From: Mesotaenium endlicherianum
Lineage: Eukaryota; Streptophyta; Zygnematophyceae; Zygnematales; Mesotaeniaceae
Assembly: GCA_009602735.1 (NCBI GenBank)
Contig: WELA01007991.1
Location: 160,981 to 224,980, forward strand
Length of the DNA: 64,000 bases
Reading direction: 5' to 3'
Shown: positions 42,513-50,475 of the stretch, piece by piece
Layout: every line of letters begins with the position of its first letter
Numbering within the stretch: position 1 is the first letter of the stretch
Translations under genes and position numbers: made by a program
Notes under the pieces: generated by a model
Databases searched by the model: none
What the model was told of the DNA's origin: nothing
Seen by the model: only the letters and a program-made list of their open reading frames with translations

Positions 42513-42983
42513 TCAGGGAATCAGGGCCACGATGGACTCAAGGAAATGCCTGTCGGTCTCATCGAACTGGTCCAGTTCATCGCTGTCTACATCGAGCACA
42601 CCCATCACTTCATCGCCTTTAAACAACGGCACTACGATCTCTGATTTGGATAAACTGCTGCAGGCAATATGCCCCGGAAATTTTTCTACATCGGGTACAA
42701 TGAGGGTACTGGCTTGTGCCCAACTGGTACCACAAACGCCACGTCCTTTGCGGATGCGCGTGCAGGCTACGGGTCCCTGGAAAGGCCCGAGTACCAGCTC
42801 ATCGCCCTTCACCAGGTAAAACCCTACCCAGAACCAACCGAACTGTTCTTTCAGTGCAGCGGCTACATTGGCCAGGTTGGCCACCTGGTCGGGCTCACCT
42901 TCCAGCAAGCCTTTGATCTGGGGAATCAGCGACTCGTATTGTTCCTGTTTGGTGCCCTGTGCAATGCTGAGATCTTCTGCCAT
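42513..42983 (-). CDS. msrC: Free methionine-(R)-sulfoxide reductase (GAF domain)
   Basis: A 156-residue GAF-fold enzyme that reduces free Met-(R)-O with thioredoxin. The signature FWVGFYLVKGDELVLGPFQGPVACTRI, GRGVCGTSW and GHIACSSLSKSEIVVP contains the three cysteines used in catalysis. The ATG at 42983 is chosen because a TACCTTTG -7 box lies at 43015-43008, within the region a longer ORF would claim. Directly upstream of that box lies a copy of the intergenic repeat. Confidence 0.92.
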   Translation of the reverse strand: MAEDLSIAQGTKQEQYESLIPQIKGLLEGEPDQVANLANVAAALKEQFGWFWVGFYLVKGDELVLGPFQGPVACTRIRKGRGVCGTSWAQASTLIVPDVEKFPGHIACSSLSKSEIVVPLFKGDEVMGVLDVDSDELDQFDETDRHFLESIVALIP

Positions 42984-43007
42984 GTGTACTCCTTTTGAAT
43001 TGTAATG

Positions 43008-43015
43008 CAAAGGTA
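43008..43015 (-). promoter_or_regulatory. Putative -7 box (TACCTTTG) of msrC
   Basis: TACCTTTG on the minus strand matches TAnnTTTG and touches the edge of repeat copy 3, so the -33 region of this promoter falls inside the repeat. Confidence 0.45.
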
Positions 43016-43117
43016 CGTCATCCTGAGCGAGCGAAGCGAGTTGAAGGACCTGCTGAACACTCGGTCAGATCCCTCGGCTGCGCTCGGGATGACGATCGAA
43101 CAACGCTCGGGATGACG
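43016..43117 (+). repeat. Intergenic palindromic repeat, copy 3
   Basis: Same orientation as copy 1: CGTCATCCTGAGCGAGCGAA at the left, CTGCTGAACACTCGGTCAGA in the middle, TGCGCTCGGGATGACG at the right, plus an extra ACGCTCGGGATGACGG half-unit. It lies between msrC and the flippase gene. Confidence 0.9.
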
Positions 43118-43123
43118 GGTGAA

Positions 43124-44629
43124 TTAATGGATGTATTTACCAATGACAGGTAATTTCTGGAATTCTTTTTTCTCTACTTGTAAAATGAACCAGCCATACG
43201 CGCCCAACAATAACAATCCCAACATGAGTTGGAACCAGATTTTCGGATAGAGCAGGGTAACGCCTTTGTGCAGGAAGAACAGCAACACCACCATCACTAT
43301 GTACGCCATCAGCTTTTTAGTGGCGTAGGGAATGCGGTATTCTTTTTGTCCCCATTGATAACAGATCACCATCATAGTACCATAACAAAGGAAAGTAGCC
43401 CAGGCGCCCGCCATATAACTGATGTGCGGGATGAGAAAATAATTGAACGCAAGCGTGATGGCTGTTCCCGTAAGCGTAATATAAGTGCCTGCAATGGTTT
43501 TATTGCTCAGCTTGAACCAGATGGTGAGGTTATAATAAATGCCCAGGAACATATTGGCCAATAAAAGAATGGGTACAATTTTCACTCCAACGCGGTATTG
43601 CGGACCAATCAGTTTCTCCCAAATTGGCAGGAAGAGACTCACCGCCAGGAACATGAAAGTGATCACAATCACAAAGAATTTCATTACACGCGCATAAGTG
43701 CGTTGCGGGTTCTGTGCCTCTGCCTGTTTGAAGAAAAACGGCTCGGCGCCCATGCGAAAAGCCTGTATAAATAAAGTAATGAGCAACGAAAGTTTATAAC
43801 AGGCGTTGTAGATACCTACCTGCTCCTCGCGGTATATTTCGGTTCCGGGAAGCCATGCTTTGAGCATAAGCCTGTCGAAAGTTTCATTTACAATGCCACC
43901 CAGGCCGACGATCAGCAATGGCAAAGCATATACCATCATCTCTTTCCAAAGGCGGGTATCGAACTGTAGTTTTACCATGCGAATCTCTTTCGAGAGTAGG
44001 AGCAAGGTGAGAATACTTTGAATAAGATTGGCTAATACCACATATACGATGGGGTTGCGATCGGGGTCGAAGAAAAGGCCTACCCAACTGTTTGGGTTTT
44101 GTTCATACTTAGCCGGACAATAATTCACAAAAAACCACACCAGCAAAATATTACAGAGGATACCCGTAATGTTCACGAACGCATATTTCATGGGCCGGTC
44201 TTCCTGACGCAGTTTGGCAAAAGGGATACGACTCAGGGTATCAATGGCGATGATGAAAATGGTAAGCTGGATGATCAGCGGCACATCGGTAAAGCCGGTG
44301 ATCTTTTCAAACGGTGTACGGAATTGCCAGAGCGCCAGCGAAAGCAAAATGGTGCTGACGAAGATGGACAAAAAAGAGGTACTGTAAATGCTCTTCTTGT
44401 ATTCCTCTCTGCTTGAAAACCGGAAATAAGCTGTTTCAAAACCATAGGTGAAGATCACGCTCAATACCGGTATGGCCGAATACAAAAGACTCTGCCTTCC
44501 GAAGTCAGCCGTTTTTATAAAACTGGAATAAGTAAGTAAAGGCGTGAGTAAATAACTGATGAAACGGGCCGCAATGGAGCTGAGCCCGTACCAGATAGTT
44601 TGTCCCGCTAATTTCTTTATGCCACTCAA
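43124..44629 (-). CDS. Polysaccharide flippase (Wzx/MATE-like oligosaccharide transporter)
   Basis: A 501-residue integral membrane protein with 12-14 predicted helices. The N-terminal IKKLAGQTIWYGLSSIAARFISYLLTPLLTY is typical of the polysaccharide_synt family. Further landmarks are NETFDRLMLKAWLP and a long hydrophobic C-terminal half. It would flip lipid-linked glycan units across the inner membrane. The start codon is TTG at 44629. No glycosyltransferases are adjacent. The gene is bracketed by two inverted copies of the intergenic repeat. Confidence 0.88.
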   Translation of the reverse strand: MSGIKKLAGQTIWYGLSSIAARFISYLLTPLLTYSSFIKTADFGRQSLLYSAIPVLSVIFTYGFETAYFRFSSREEYKKSIYSTSFLSIFVSTILLSLALWQFRTPFEKITGFTDVPLIIQLTIFIIAIDTLSRIPFAKLRQEDRPMKYAFVNITGILCNILLVWFFVNYCPAKYEQNPNSWVGLFFDPDRNPIVYVVLANLIQSILTLLLLSKEIRMVKLQFDTRLWKEMMVYALPLLIVGLGGIVNETFDRLMLKAWLPGTEIYREEQVGIYNACYKLSLLITLFIQAFRMGAEPFFFKQAEAQNPQRTYARVMKFFVIVITFMFLAVSLFLPIWEKLIGPQYRVGVKIVPILLLANMFLGIYYNLTIWFKLSNKTIAGTYITLTGTAITLAFNYFLIPHISYMAGAWATFLCYGTMMVICYQWGQKEYRIPYATKKLMAYIVMVVLLFFLHKGVTLLYPKIWFQLMLGLLLLGAYGWFILQVEKKEFQKLPVIGKYIH

Positions 44630-44648
44630 TGGATATTCTTTTATTGCA

Positions 44649-44745
44649 CGTCATCCCGAGCGTAGCCGAGGGATCTCATGAAGTTTTCAGCAGGTCCTTC
44701 GACTCACTTCGTTCGCTCAGGATGACGACCTCGCTCGGGATGACG
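44649..44745 (-). repeat. Intergenic palindromic repeat, copy 4 (inverted)
   Basis: Opposite orientation to copy 3: CGTCATCCCGAGCGTAGCCG first, then CAGCAGGTCCTTCGACTCAC, CGCTCAGGATGACG, and an extra CTCGCTCGGGATGACGG. It lies between the start of the flippase gene and the end of the cytochrome peroxidase gene. Confidence 0.9.
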
Positions 44746-44771
44746 GAAATGCAAAGTAACGAAACAGAGCC

Positions 44772-45845
44772 TTACAGATGTATATCAACTGGTGCTTTAC
44801 CAATGTTTTCACTACCGGGCGGAGCAAAACGCGGGTTGGTAAGGAAGCTGGAATCGGTGAGGGTATAGAGAAAAGCCGTGAGCTGTCCGATCTCGAAATT
44901 CGACAAGGCCAGCTTGTGTTGCAGCAATGAATCGGTATTGTGCATCACCGTCATCCCATTGCGGTAGTGTTCAAACACACTGGAGAGTGAAAAGAAGCGT
45001 CCATCGTGCCCATAGGGAAAAGTGCGGGCCACATTGCGCAGGCTGGGCACCCTGAATTTGAGCGAGTCGGCCGGGTTGCCGGTGATCTTCATCCTGCCAA
45101 CATCGTTGAGGTAAGGGTCTGCTTTGAGGCCGGTATTACGGTAAGAAAAGTCGGTAAACAGCGGCTCGGTGTGGCAGCTGTTGCATTTCTTTTTGAAGAT
45201 ATCATAGCCCAGTTGTTCCGGTAAGATGAAACTGGCTTCGCCACGTTTTACCTTATCATATTTGCTGTTGCTGCTCACCAGCGTGAGCACGAACTGACTG
45301 ATGGCTTTGTTCATGCGCTGGGTATTGATGGTTTCATCGCCGAAAGCGGCTTTGAACATAGCCCGGTATTTTTTATCGGCTTTGAGTTTGGCCATCACGT
45401 TCTCCAGGGTTTCCGCCATTTCATTGGGTGCCGTGAGGGGCGCCAGGGGTTGCAGGTCGAGGTGGTTGATGCCGCCATCCCACATGAATTCCTTCTGCCA
45501 GGCCAGGTTGAAGAGGCCCGGCGCATTGCGCGTAGTAAAAGAGTTATCAAACCCGTGACTGAGGTTGTGATCGTAAGTGTCGAAAGCGCCGAACTGCTGG
45601 TGACAGCTACCGCAGGAAAAATTACCGTCTTTGCTCAGCCGGCCGTCGTAAAACAGTTCGCGGCCCAGTGCAATGCCTTCCTGTGTGAGCGGGTTGCTTT
45701 TAAAATCATAGACAGGTTGCGGCCACCCGGCCGGTACTGTAAACTTCACAGGCCTGGGCCTGAAATAAGCATTATCGGCTGCAACCCATGCGATGCCTGT
45801 AACCAATAACAACACTACTACCCATATGGTCTTGCAAAACCTCAT
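44772..45845 (-). CDS. Di-heme cytochrome c peroxidase family protein (MbnH-like)
   Basis: A 357-residue exported protein with an N-terminal membrane/signal helix (VVVLLLVTGIAWVAA). The two heme-attachment motifs are CGSCHQ (near residue 79) and CNSCHT (near residue 222). The rest matches the CcpA/MauG superfamily (FDTYDHNLSHG, RNAPGLFNLAWQKEFMWDGGINHLDLQ, PFGHDG-type loop as PYGHDGRFF). It starts at an ATG overlapping the stop of the MbnP-like gene (TAATG). In known pairs MbnH oxidises a Trp of MbnP; that role here is inferred from the pairing. Confidence 0.88.
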   Translation of the reverse strand: MRFCKTIWVVVLLLVTGIAWVAADNAYFRPRPVKFTVPAGWPQPVYDFKSNPLTQEGIALGRELFYDGRLSKDGNFSCGSCHQQFGAFDTYDHNLSHGFDNSFTTRNAPGLFNLAWQKEFMWDGGINHLDLQPLAPLTAPNEMAETLENVMAKLKADKKYRAMFKAAFGDETINTQRMNKAISQFVLTLVSSNSKYDKVKRGEASFILPEQLGYDIFKKKCNSCHTEPLFTDFSYRNTGLKADPYLNDVGRMKITGNPADSLKFRVPSLRNVARTFPYGHDGRFFSLSSVFEHYRNGMTVMHNTDSLLQHKLALSNFEIGQLTAFLYTLTDSSFLTNPRFAPPGSENIGKAPVDIHL

Positions 45846-46579
45846 TAACGAACAGATGAAATGGAAAACATGCCCTTGTAATTATCGGCAATTTGTACGG
45901 CCAATCCACCCGGACTATGACATATCGGATGCTCCCCAATCTTAAGTAAAAAGCCGCCTTTGAACCATGCATTGATATCGGCCGCAATGTTGATCTCATC
46001 AACCGGTGCAGTGCCTGGAGGCAGGTCCAGTGTAATAACTCTTGCAGTATTGTCCGCCGCTTTGAAGCCACCCACATGATAAGTGAATCGTTGTCCCGGT
46101 ACGTGCGCACTGCTGGATACGCCTTCCAGCTTAGCCATGATGTACCCGCTGTTCCAGGTCCAGAACATACCATGCAGCGGATCAAGTGCACCGGTTTGTA
46201 CGCCCGATACATTGCGGATGCTGTCGACACCCAACGTAAAGCGTACTTGCTTCAAGGGTAGTGCAGGTATCTTTAGTTGGATAGATTGAGAAGCGCTGTC
46301 TTCTGCATCTACCAGGTAATAACGCCGGGGAAATAAATACACATCCTTGCCAACCGCATCAGTGATAATGATGTTGGATACATAGTATTTGAACCGTTGC
46401 ACCGCAATGGTATCTCCCAGCGCATTCACATAAGAACGGCCGAGTTCCAGCGAATGATTACCTATTACGGAATGAAAGCGTAAGGTTACTACATGAGGCT
46501 CCTGAGGATGTTTGCCGGTAAAAGACAACAACAGGGCCAGGCAACCGGTAAAAGCAATGTATTTGGCAAAGCGGTTCAT
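45845..46579 (-). CDS. MbnP-like copper-associated protein
   Basis: A 244-residue exported protein (signal LALLLSFTG). It matches the MbnP family: VTLRFHSVIGNHSLELG, KYYVSNIIITDAVG, YYLVDAED, TLGVDSIRNVSGVQTGALDPLHGMFWTWNSGYIMAKLEG, then YHVGGF and IADINAWF. Tryptophans in MFWTWNSGY are candidates for oxidation by the paired di-heme enzyme, and His and Met residues may bind copper. It overlaps arfB upstream by one base (TGATG) and the MbnH-like gene downstream. Confidence 0.85.
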   Translation of the reverse strand: MNRFAKYIAFTGCLALLLSFTGKHPQEPHVVTLRFHSVIGNHSLELGRSYVNALGDTIAVQRFKYYVSNIIITDAVGKDVYLFPRRYYLVDAEDSASQSIQLKIPALPLKQVRFTLGVDSIRNVSGVQTGALDPLHGMFWTWNSGYIMAKLEGVSSSAHVPGQRFTYHVGGFKAADNTARVITLDLPPGTAPVDEINIAADINAWFKGGFLLKIGEHPICHSPGGLAVQIADNYKGMFSISSVR

Positions 46580-46986
46580 CAGTAATCGTTGCGGTTGATC
46601 TTTTTGCGCATGTCTTTGTTGAAAGTATTGCGTTTCTTGGTATCCAGCCTTTTTTCTTTGGAAGCCCTGGTAGGACGTGTAGGCCGGCGGATCTTTTTCT
46701 TCACCAGCGCCGAAGCCAGCAACTGGTGCATTTTGCGAATCACTTCCTGTTTATTGCCCAGTTGCGATCTTTCGGTTTGCGATTTCACCAGCAACAAACC
46801 TTCATCGGTGATCTTGTTCTGCAGCCGTTCCCTGATCTGTTCTTTTTGTTCGGCAGAGAACAGCGATGATGCATCGATATTCCACCTGCCCTCCACCATG
46901 GTCTCCACTTTGTTCACGTTCTGTCCGCCTTTGCCGCCACTGCGGGCGGTCTGAAACTGTATCTCCGGTGTAATGTCTATCTTCAT
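46579..46986 (-). CDS. arfB: Alternative ribosome-rescue factor ArfB (peptidyl-tRNA hydrolase, GGQ type)
   Basis: A 135-residue release-factor homologue with the GGQ motif in ARSGGKGGQNVNKVET and a basic C-terminal tail (KKKIRRPTRPTRASKEKR ... NRNDY) that enters the empty mRNA channel of stalled ribosomes. The start at 46986 (MKIDITPEIQFQ) fits the family. A much longer ORF to 47286 is an artefact of the antisense of dtd. It is divergent from dtd and first in a three-gene overlapping group with the MbnP/MbnH-like genes. Confidence 0.93.
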   Translation of the reverse strand: MKIDITPEIQFQTARSGGKGGQNVNKVETMVEGRWNIDASSLFSAEQKEQIRERLQNKITDEGLLLVKSQTERSQLGNKQEVIRKMHQLLASALVKKKIRRPTRPTRASKEKRLDTKKRNTFNKDMRKKINRNDY

Positions 46987-47020
46987 CAAAATAAAGTTCG
47001 CATAAAAATCGGTAACAGCT

Positions 47021-47473
47021 ATGAGAATTGTGATCCAGCGCGTAACGGAGGCATCGGTAACGGTAAACGAACAAATCACCGGCGCTATCGGAACAGGATT
47101 ATTGGTATTGATGGGAATAGAAGATGCTGATACGGAGGAAGACATCCAATGGCTCAGCAACAAGGTCGTGAACCTGCGCATTTTCAATGACGAGAACGGC
47201 GTGATGAACCTGGGTATCAAAGAAGTGAATGGCGATGTGTTGCTGGTGAGCCAGTTTACGCTGCACGCCAGCACCAAGAAAGGCAACAGGCCTTCTTATA
47301 TCAAAGCATCTAAACCGGAAACGGCGATACCGATGTATGAAAAGATGATCAAACAACTGGAGACCGACCTCGGCAAAAAAATCCAGGCCGGCATCTTCGG
47401 CGCCGACATGAAAGTGCGGTTGCTGAACGACGGACCTGTGACCATTGTAATCGATTCGAAAAATAAAGAATAA
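47021..47473 (+). CDS. dtd: D-aminoacyl-tRNA deacylase
   Basis: A 150-residue enzyme that removes D-amino acids from tRNA. The family signatures are MRIVIQRVTEASV at the start, LLVSQFTLHASTKKGNRPSY (with the catalytic Thr) and the GxP cis-proline segment VRLLNDGPVTIVIDS near the C-terminus. It is divergent from arfB; 34 bases separate the starts. A copy of the intergenic repeat follows. Confidence 0.96.
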   Translation: MRIVIQRVTEASVTVNEQITGAIGTGLLVLMGIEDADTEEDIQWLSNKVVNLRIFNDENGVMNLGIKEVNGDVLLVSQFTLHASTKKGNRPSYIKASKPETAIPMYEKMIKQLETDLGKKIQAGIFGADMKVRLLNDGPVTIVIDSKNKE

Positions 47474-47494
47474 TTTTCTACGTCGTCCTAAGGT

Positions 47495-47595
47495 CGTCAT
47501 CCTGAGCGAGCGAAGCGAGTCGAAGGAGCTGCTGAATATTCGGGCAGATCCCTCGGCTGCGCTCGGGATGACGATCGTGAATGCTCAGGATGACG
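47495..47595 (+). repeat. Intergenic palindromic repeat, copy 5
   Basis: Same orientation as copy 1: CGTCATCCTGAGCGAGCGAA, GCTGCTGAATATTCGGGCAG, TGCGCTCGGGATGACG and an extra ATGCTCAGGATGACG. It lies between dtd and the MazG-like gene. Confidence 0.9.
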
Positions 47596-47621
47596 AAAGA
47601 AAAAACTTAAAACATTGCATT

Positions 47622-47948
47622 ATGACAATCCTGGAGGCACAACAACAGGTAGACAGCTGGATCAAAACAGTGGGGGTGCGTTATTTCAACGAACTCACCA
47701 ACCTGGGTATTCTCATGGAAGAAGTGGGGGAACTGAGCCGGTTGATGGTGCGGCAATACGGCGAACAATCCTTCAAAGAGTCTGATAAAGGCCGTGATAT
47801 CGCCGATGAGATGGCCGATGTACTCTGGGTGCTCATCTGCCTGGCCAATCAAACAGGGGTGGACCTCACCGCCGCGTTGCAAAAGAATTTCGAGAAGAAG
47901 CATATCCGCGATGCTAACAGGCATAAGGATAATGAGAAATTGCAGTAA
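47622..47948 (+). CDS. MazG-like nucleotide pyrophosphohydrolase
   Basis: A 108-residue all-helical enzyme. The metal-binding motif is E-x-x-E in LMEEVGELSRLMVR, followed by DEMADVLWVLICLANQTGVDL (the D-x-x-D part). It would hydrolyse a nucleoside triphosphate to monophosphate and PPi, as housekeeping cleanup. The ATG at 47622 (MTILEAQQQVDSWI) is chosen: the longer ORF from 47568 begins inside the repeat. glyS follows with its own promoter. Confidence 0.9.
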   Translation: MTILEAQQQVDSWIKTVGVRYFNELTNLGILMEEVGELSRLMVRQYGEQSFKESDKGRDIADEMADVLWVLICLANQTGVDLTAALQKNFEKKHIRDANRHKDNEKLQ

Positions 47949-47968
47949 GGCTAAAACCCATATTTTTG
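47940..47968 (+). promoter_or_regulatory. Promoter of glyS
   Basis: TTG at 47940-47942, an 18-base spacer and TATTTTTG at 47961-47968, a good Bacteroidota -33/-7 pair. The ATG at 47976 is only seven bases past the -7 box, so the message is nearly leaderless. The -33 element lies in the last codons of the MazG-like gene. Confidence 0.6.
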
Positions 47969-47975
47969 CTGCGTT

Positions 47976-49439
47976 ATGAGCACGCAACAAGAGAACAAAT
48001 TCCAGGCAATTATTTCCCACGCCAAAGAGTATGGCTTTGTATTTCCCAGTAGTGAAATTTACGACGGCCTCAGCGCCGTTTACGATTATGGTCCGAATGG
48101 ATGTGAGCTGAAGAAAAACCTCCGCGACTACTGGTGGAAGAGCATGACCCAACTGCACGAGAACATCGTAGGGGTGGATGCCGCCATTTTTATGCATCCT
48201 ACTACCTGGAAAGCGAGCGGTCACGTAGATAATTTCAGCGACCCCATGATCGATAACAAAGACAGCCAGAAGCGCTACCGGGTAGACCACCTGTTGGAAG
48301 CCAGGGCCGATGCGTTGCGTGAGAAAGGCGCCGAAAAAGAAGCCGACGCATTGATCGCTGAAATGGACCGTTTGCTGGCGGCAGAAGATTTTGCCGCGCT
48401 CAAACAACTGATCGCCGATCAACAGATTGTCTGTGCCATCAGTGGTACCGGCAACTGGACCGATATCCGCCAGTTCAACCTGATGTTCTCTACCCAACTG
48501 GGTTCTGTAGCCGGAGAGGCCGACACCATTTACCTGCGCCCCGAAACCGCACAGGGTATTTTTGTGAACTTCCTCAACGTGCAAAAAACCGCCCGGATGA
48601 AAATTCCTTTCGGCATTGCACAAACAGGTAAGGCTTTCCGTAACGAGATCGTGGCCCGCCAGTTCATTTTCCGCATGCGTGAATTTGAGCAGATGGAGAT
48701 GCAGTTCTTCATCCGCCCCGGCACACAGAAAGAATGGTATAACTATTGGAAAGAGACCCGCCTGCAATGGCACCTGAGCCTGGGCATACCGGCCGAAAAA
48801 TACCGTTACCACGACCACGTGAAGCTGGCGCATTATGCAGATGCTGCGCTGGACATTGAATATGAATTCCCTTTTGGTTTCAAAGAAGTGGAAGGCATCC
48901 ACAGCCGCACCGATTTCGACCTGAAAAACCACCAGGAGTACAGTAAAAAGAAACAGCAGTATTTCGATAACGATATAGACGAAGCTACCGGCAAGCCCTA
49001 TGGCAACTATATCCCTTATGTGATCGAAACATCCATCGGGTTAGACCGCATGTTCCTGCTCATCTTAAGCCAGTCTTACGAAGAAGAAACCCTCACCAAA
49101 GAAGACGGCACTGCCGACAGCCGCGTGGTGATGCGCATCCCGGCTAAGATCGCCCCCAATAAACTGGCCATCCTGCCGCTGGTGAAAAAAGACGGTCTCC
49201 CCGAGATCGCGCGTGAGCTGATGAATGAATGCAAGCAGCATTTCAAATGTTTCTACGAGGAAAAAGACGCTATCGGTAAACGTTACAGGAGACAGGATGC
49301 TATTGGTACGCCTTTCTGCGTAACCATCGATCATCAAACTAAGGAAGACAGCACGGTAACCATTCGCCACCGCGATTCTATGTTGCAGGAGCGAATACCC
49401 ATTTCGAAGGTTAAAGAAATCGTGCAAGCCGCTTTATAA
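47976..49439 (+). CDS. glyS: Glycyl-tRNA synthetase (single-chain, alpha2 type)
   Basis: A 487-residue class II aminoacyl-tRNA synthetase. Landmarks: GFVFPSSEIYDGLSAVYDYGPNG (N-terminal catalytic strand), YLRPETAQGIFVNF and FRNEIVARQFIFRMREFEQMEMQFF (motif 2), GVEGIH-type loop as VEGIHSRTDFDL, and IETSIGLDRMFL (motif 3). The C-terminal anticodon-binding domain starts near residue 390 (IAPNKLAILPLVKK). It is alone in its transcription unit, followed by a copy of the intergenic repeat. Confidence 0.96.
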   Translation: MSTQQENKFQAIISHAKEYGFVFPSSEIYDGLSAVYDYGPNGCELKKNLRDYWWKSMTQLHENIVGVDAAIFMHPTTWKASGHVDNFSDPMIDNKDSQKRYRVDHLLEARADALREKGAEKEADALIAEMDRLLAAEDFAALKQLIADQQIVCAISGTGNWTDIRQFNLMFSTQLGSVAGEADTIYLRPETAQGIFVNFLNVQKTARMKIPFGIAQTGKAFRNEIVARQFIFRMREFEQMEMQFFIRPGTQKEWYNYWKETRLQWHLSLGIPAEKYRYHDHVKLAHYADAALDIEYEFPFGFKEVEGIHSRTDFDLKNHQEYSKKKQQYFDNDIDEATGKPYGNYIPYVIETSIGLDRMFLLILSQSYEEETLTKEDGTADSRVVMRIPAKIAPNKLAILPLVKKDGLPEIARELMNECKQHFKCFYEEKDAIGKRYRRQDAIGTPFCVTIDHQTKEDSTVTIRHRDSMLQERIPISKVKEIVQAAL

Positions 49440-49445
49440 ACATAA

Positions 49446-49532
49446 CGTCATCCCGAGCGAGCGAAGCGAGTCGAGGGATCTGCCCGAATGTGAAGCAGGT
49501 CCTTCGACTCGCTTCGCTCGCTCAGGATGACG
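49446..49532. repeat. Intergenic palindromic repeat, copy 6
   Basis: Almost symmetrical: CGTCATCCCGAGCGAGCGAA ... GAGGGATCTGCCC at the left, and CAGGTCCTTCGACTCGCTTC ... GCTCAGGATGACGG at the right. It can form one long hairpin with about 30 paired bases and lies between the convergent glyS and reductase genes, where it may act as a terminator. Confidence 0.9.
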
Positions 49533-49539
49533 GAGCTAT

Positions 49540-50268
49540 TTATCCATACAGCTCTTGGTGGATGTCTTTCTTCTCATACCCCATTGCCACGATCCGTTGC
49601 TTGGCTTCGTCGATCATGTTCTTCCAGCCGCATAAGTAGAAATTGGCGGGGCGTTTGTTTTGTTGTAGGATGGATTCGTACACGGCGTGCACATAGCCTT
49701 TATAAGCGCCATCACCCACATTTTCTTCGCGGGAGAAAACAGGGTGATAATAAAAATGACGCTCGTCTTTTTGTAATTGTTCCAGCTCCTCGCGATACAG
49801 GCAGTCGCTGAATTTGCGGCAGCCGAAAATGAGGTGGATTTCGCCGTGTGTTATTTTATGCTTGTGCAGGTAATGCGCCATGGAACGGAAGGGGGCCACA
49901 CCGGTGCCGGTACAGATCAGGAACAGGTCTTTCTCCAGCGGATCGGGCAGGGTAAAAACACCCTGAGGTCCGCGCAGCACCAGCTCACTGCCTTCATGTA
50001 TTTCGTTGAAAAGATAATTGGTGCCCAGGCCGCCTTCGAGCAAAACGATCACCAGTTCAATAATATTGGTGCCGTCCGGTGCAGAAGCGATGGAGTAGCT
50101 GCGCCATCTTTTGTTTTTCTTTTCGTGTATGGGCAGGTCGAGCGTAACGAACTGGCCCGGTTTGAAATCGAAAGAAGCGGCATCGGGAATTTCAATCCAG
50201 AAGCGGCGGGTAGAAGAATTGGCATTTTCAATTTTAATCACCTTGCCGGTGCGCCATGGTTCAAGCAT
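49540..50268 (-). CDS. Ferredoxin/flavodoxin-NADP reductase-like FAD oxidoreductase
   Basis: A 242-residue flavoprotein of the FNR superfamily. The FAD-binding motif is RWRSYSIASAPD (RxYS) and the isoalloxazine-side GLGTNYLFNEIHEGSELVLRGPQG follows. The NAD(P)-binding domain has LICTGTGVAPFRSMA and FGCRKFSDCLYREEL. YLCGWKNMIDEAKQRI is the usual CGxxxM region. The protein ends in ELYG. There is no 2Fe-2S domain, so the electron partner is separate. The gene is flanked on both sides by copies of the intergenic repeat. Confidence 0.9.
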   Translation of the reverse strand: MLEPWRTGKVIKIENANSSTRRFWIEIPDAASFDFKPGQFVTLDLPIHEKKNKRWRSYSIASAPDGTNIIELVIVLLEGGLGTNYLFNEIHEGSELVLRGPQGVFTLPDPLEKDLFLICTGTGVAPFRSMAHYLHKHKITHGEIHLIFGCRKFSDCLYREELEQLQKDERHFYYHPVFSREENVGDGAYKGYVHAVYESILQQNKRPANFYLCGWKNMIDEAKQRIVAMGYEKKDIHQELYG

Positions 50269-50311
50269 CGGTTATATTTTACACAATATAAAGAAATGTC
50301 CGGTTATTGAA

Positions 50312-50461
50312 CGTCATCCCGGGTACCCCTCGCTTCGTCATCCTGAGCGAGCGAAGCGAGTCGAAGGACCTGCTGAACATTCGGTCAGATCCCTCGGCTG
50401 CGCTCGGGATGACGATCGAAGAACGCTCAGGATGACGAAGCGAGGGGTGCTCAGGATGACG
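50312..50461. repeat. Intergenic palindromic repeat, copy 7 (nested)
   Basis: A core copy in the same orientation as copy 1 (CGTCATCCTGAGCGAGCGAA ... TGCGCTCGGGATGACG) is enclosed by a second pair of arms: CCCCTCGCTTCGTCATCCTG at the left and CAGGATGACGAAGCGAGGGG at the right. The outer arms are complementary over about 35 bases. It lies between the reductase and metalloprotease genes. Confidence 0.9.
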
Positions 50462-50475
50462 TTCTGATCAGATAT

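Noticed and set aside
46987-47286. Long N-terminal extension of arfB
   Set aside because: The extension is the antisense of dtd, which is a clear gene. ArfB homologues start at MKIDI-like sequences.
47607-48932. A 441-codon minus-strand ORF opposite mazG and glyS
   Set aside because: It is antisense to two well-identified genes and is rich in Phe/His/Leu with no recognisable fold, as expected for a shadow frame.
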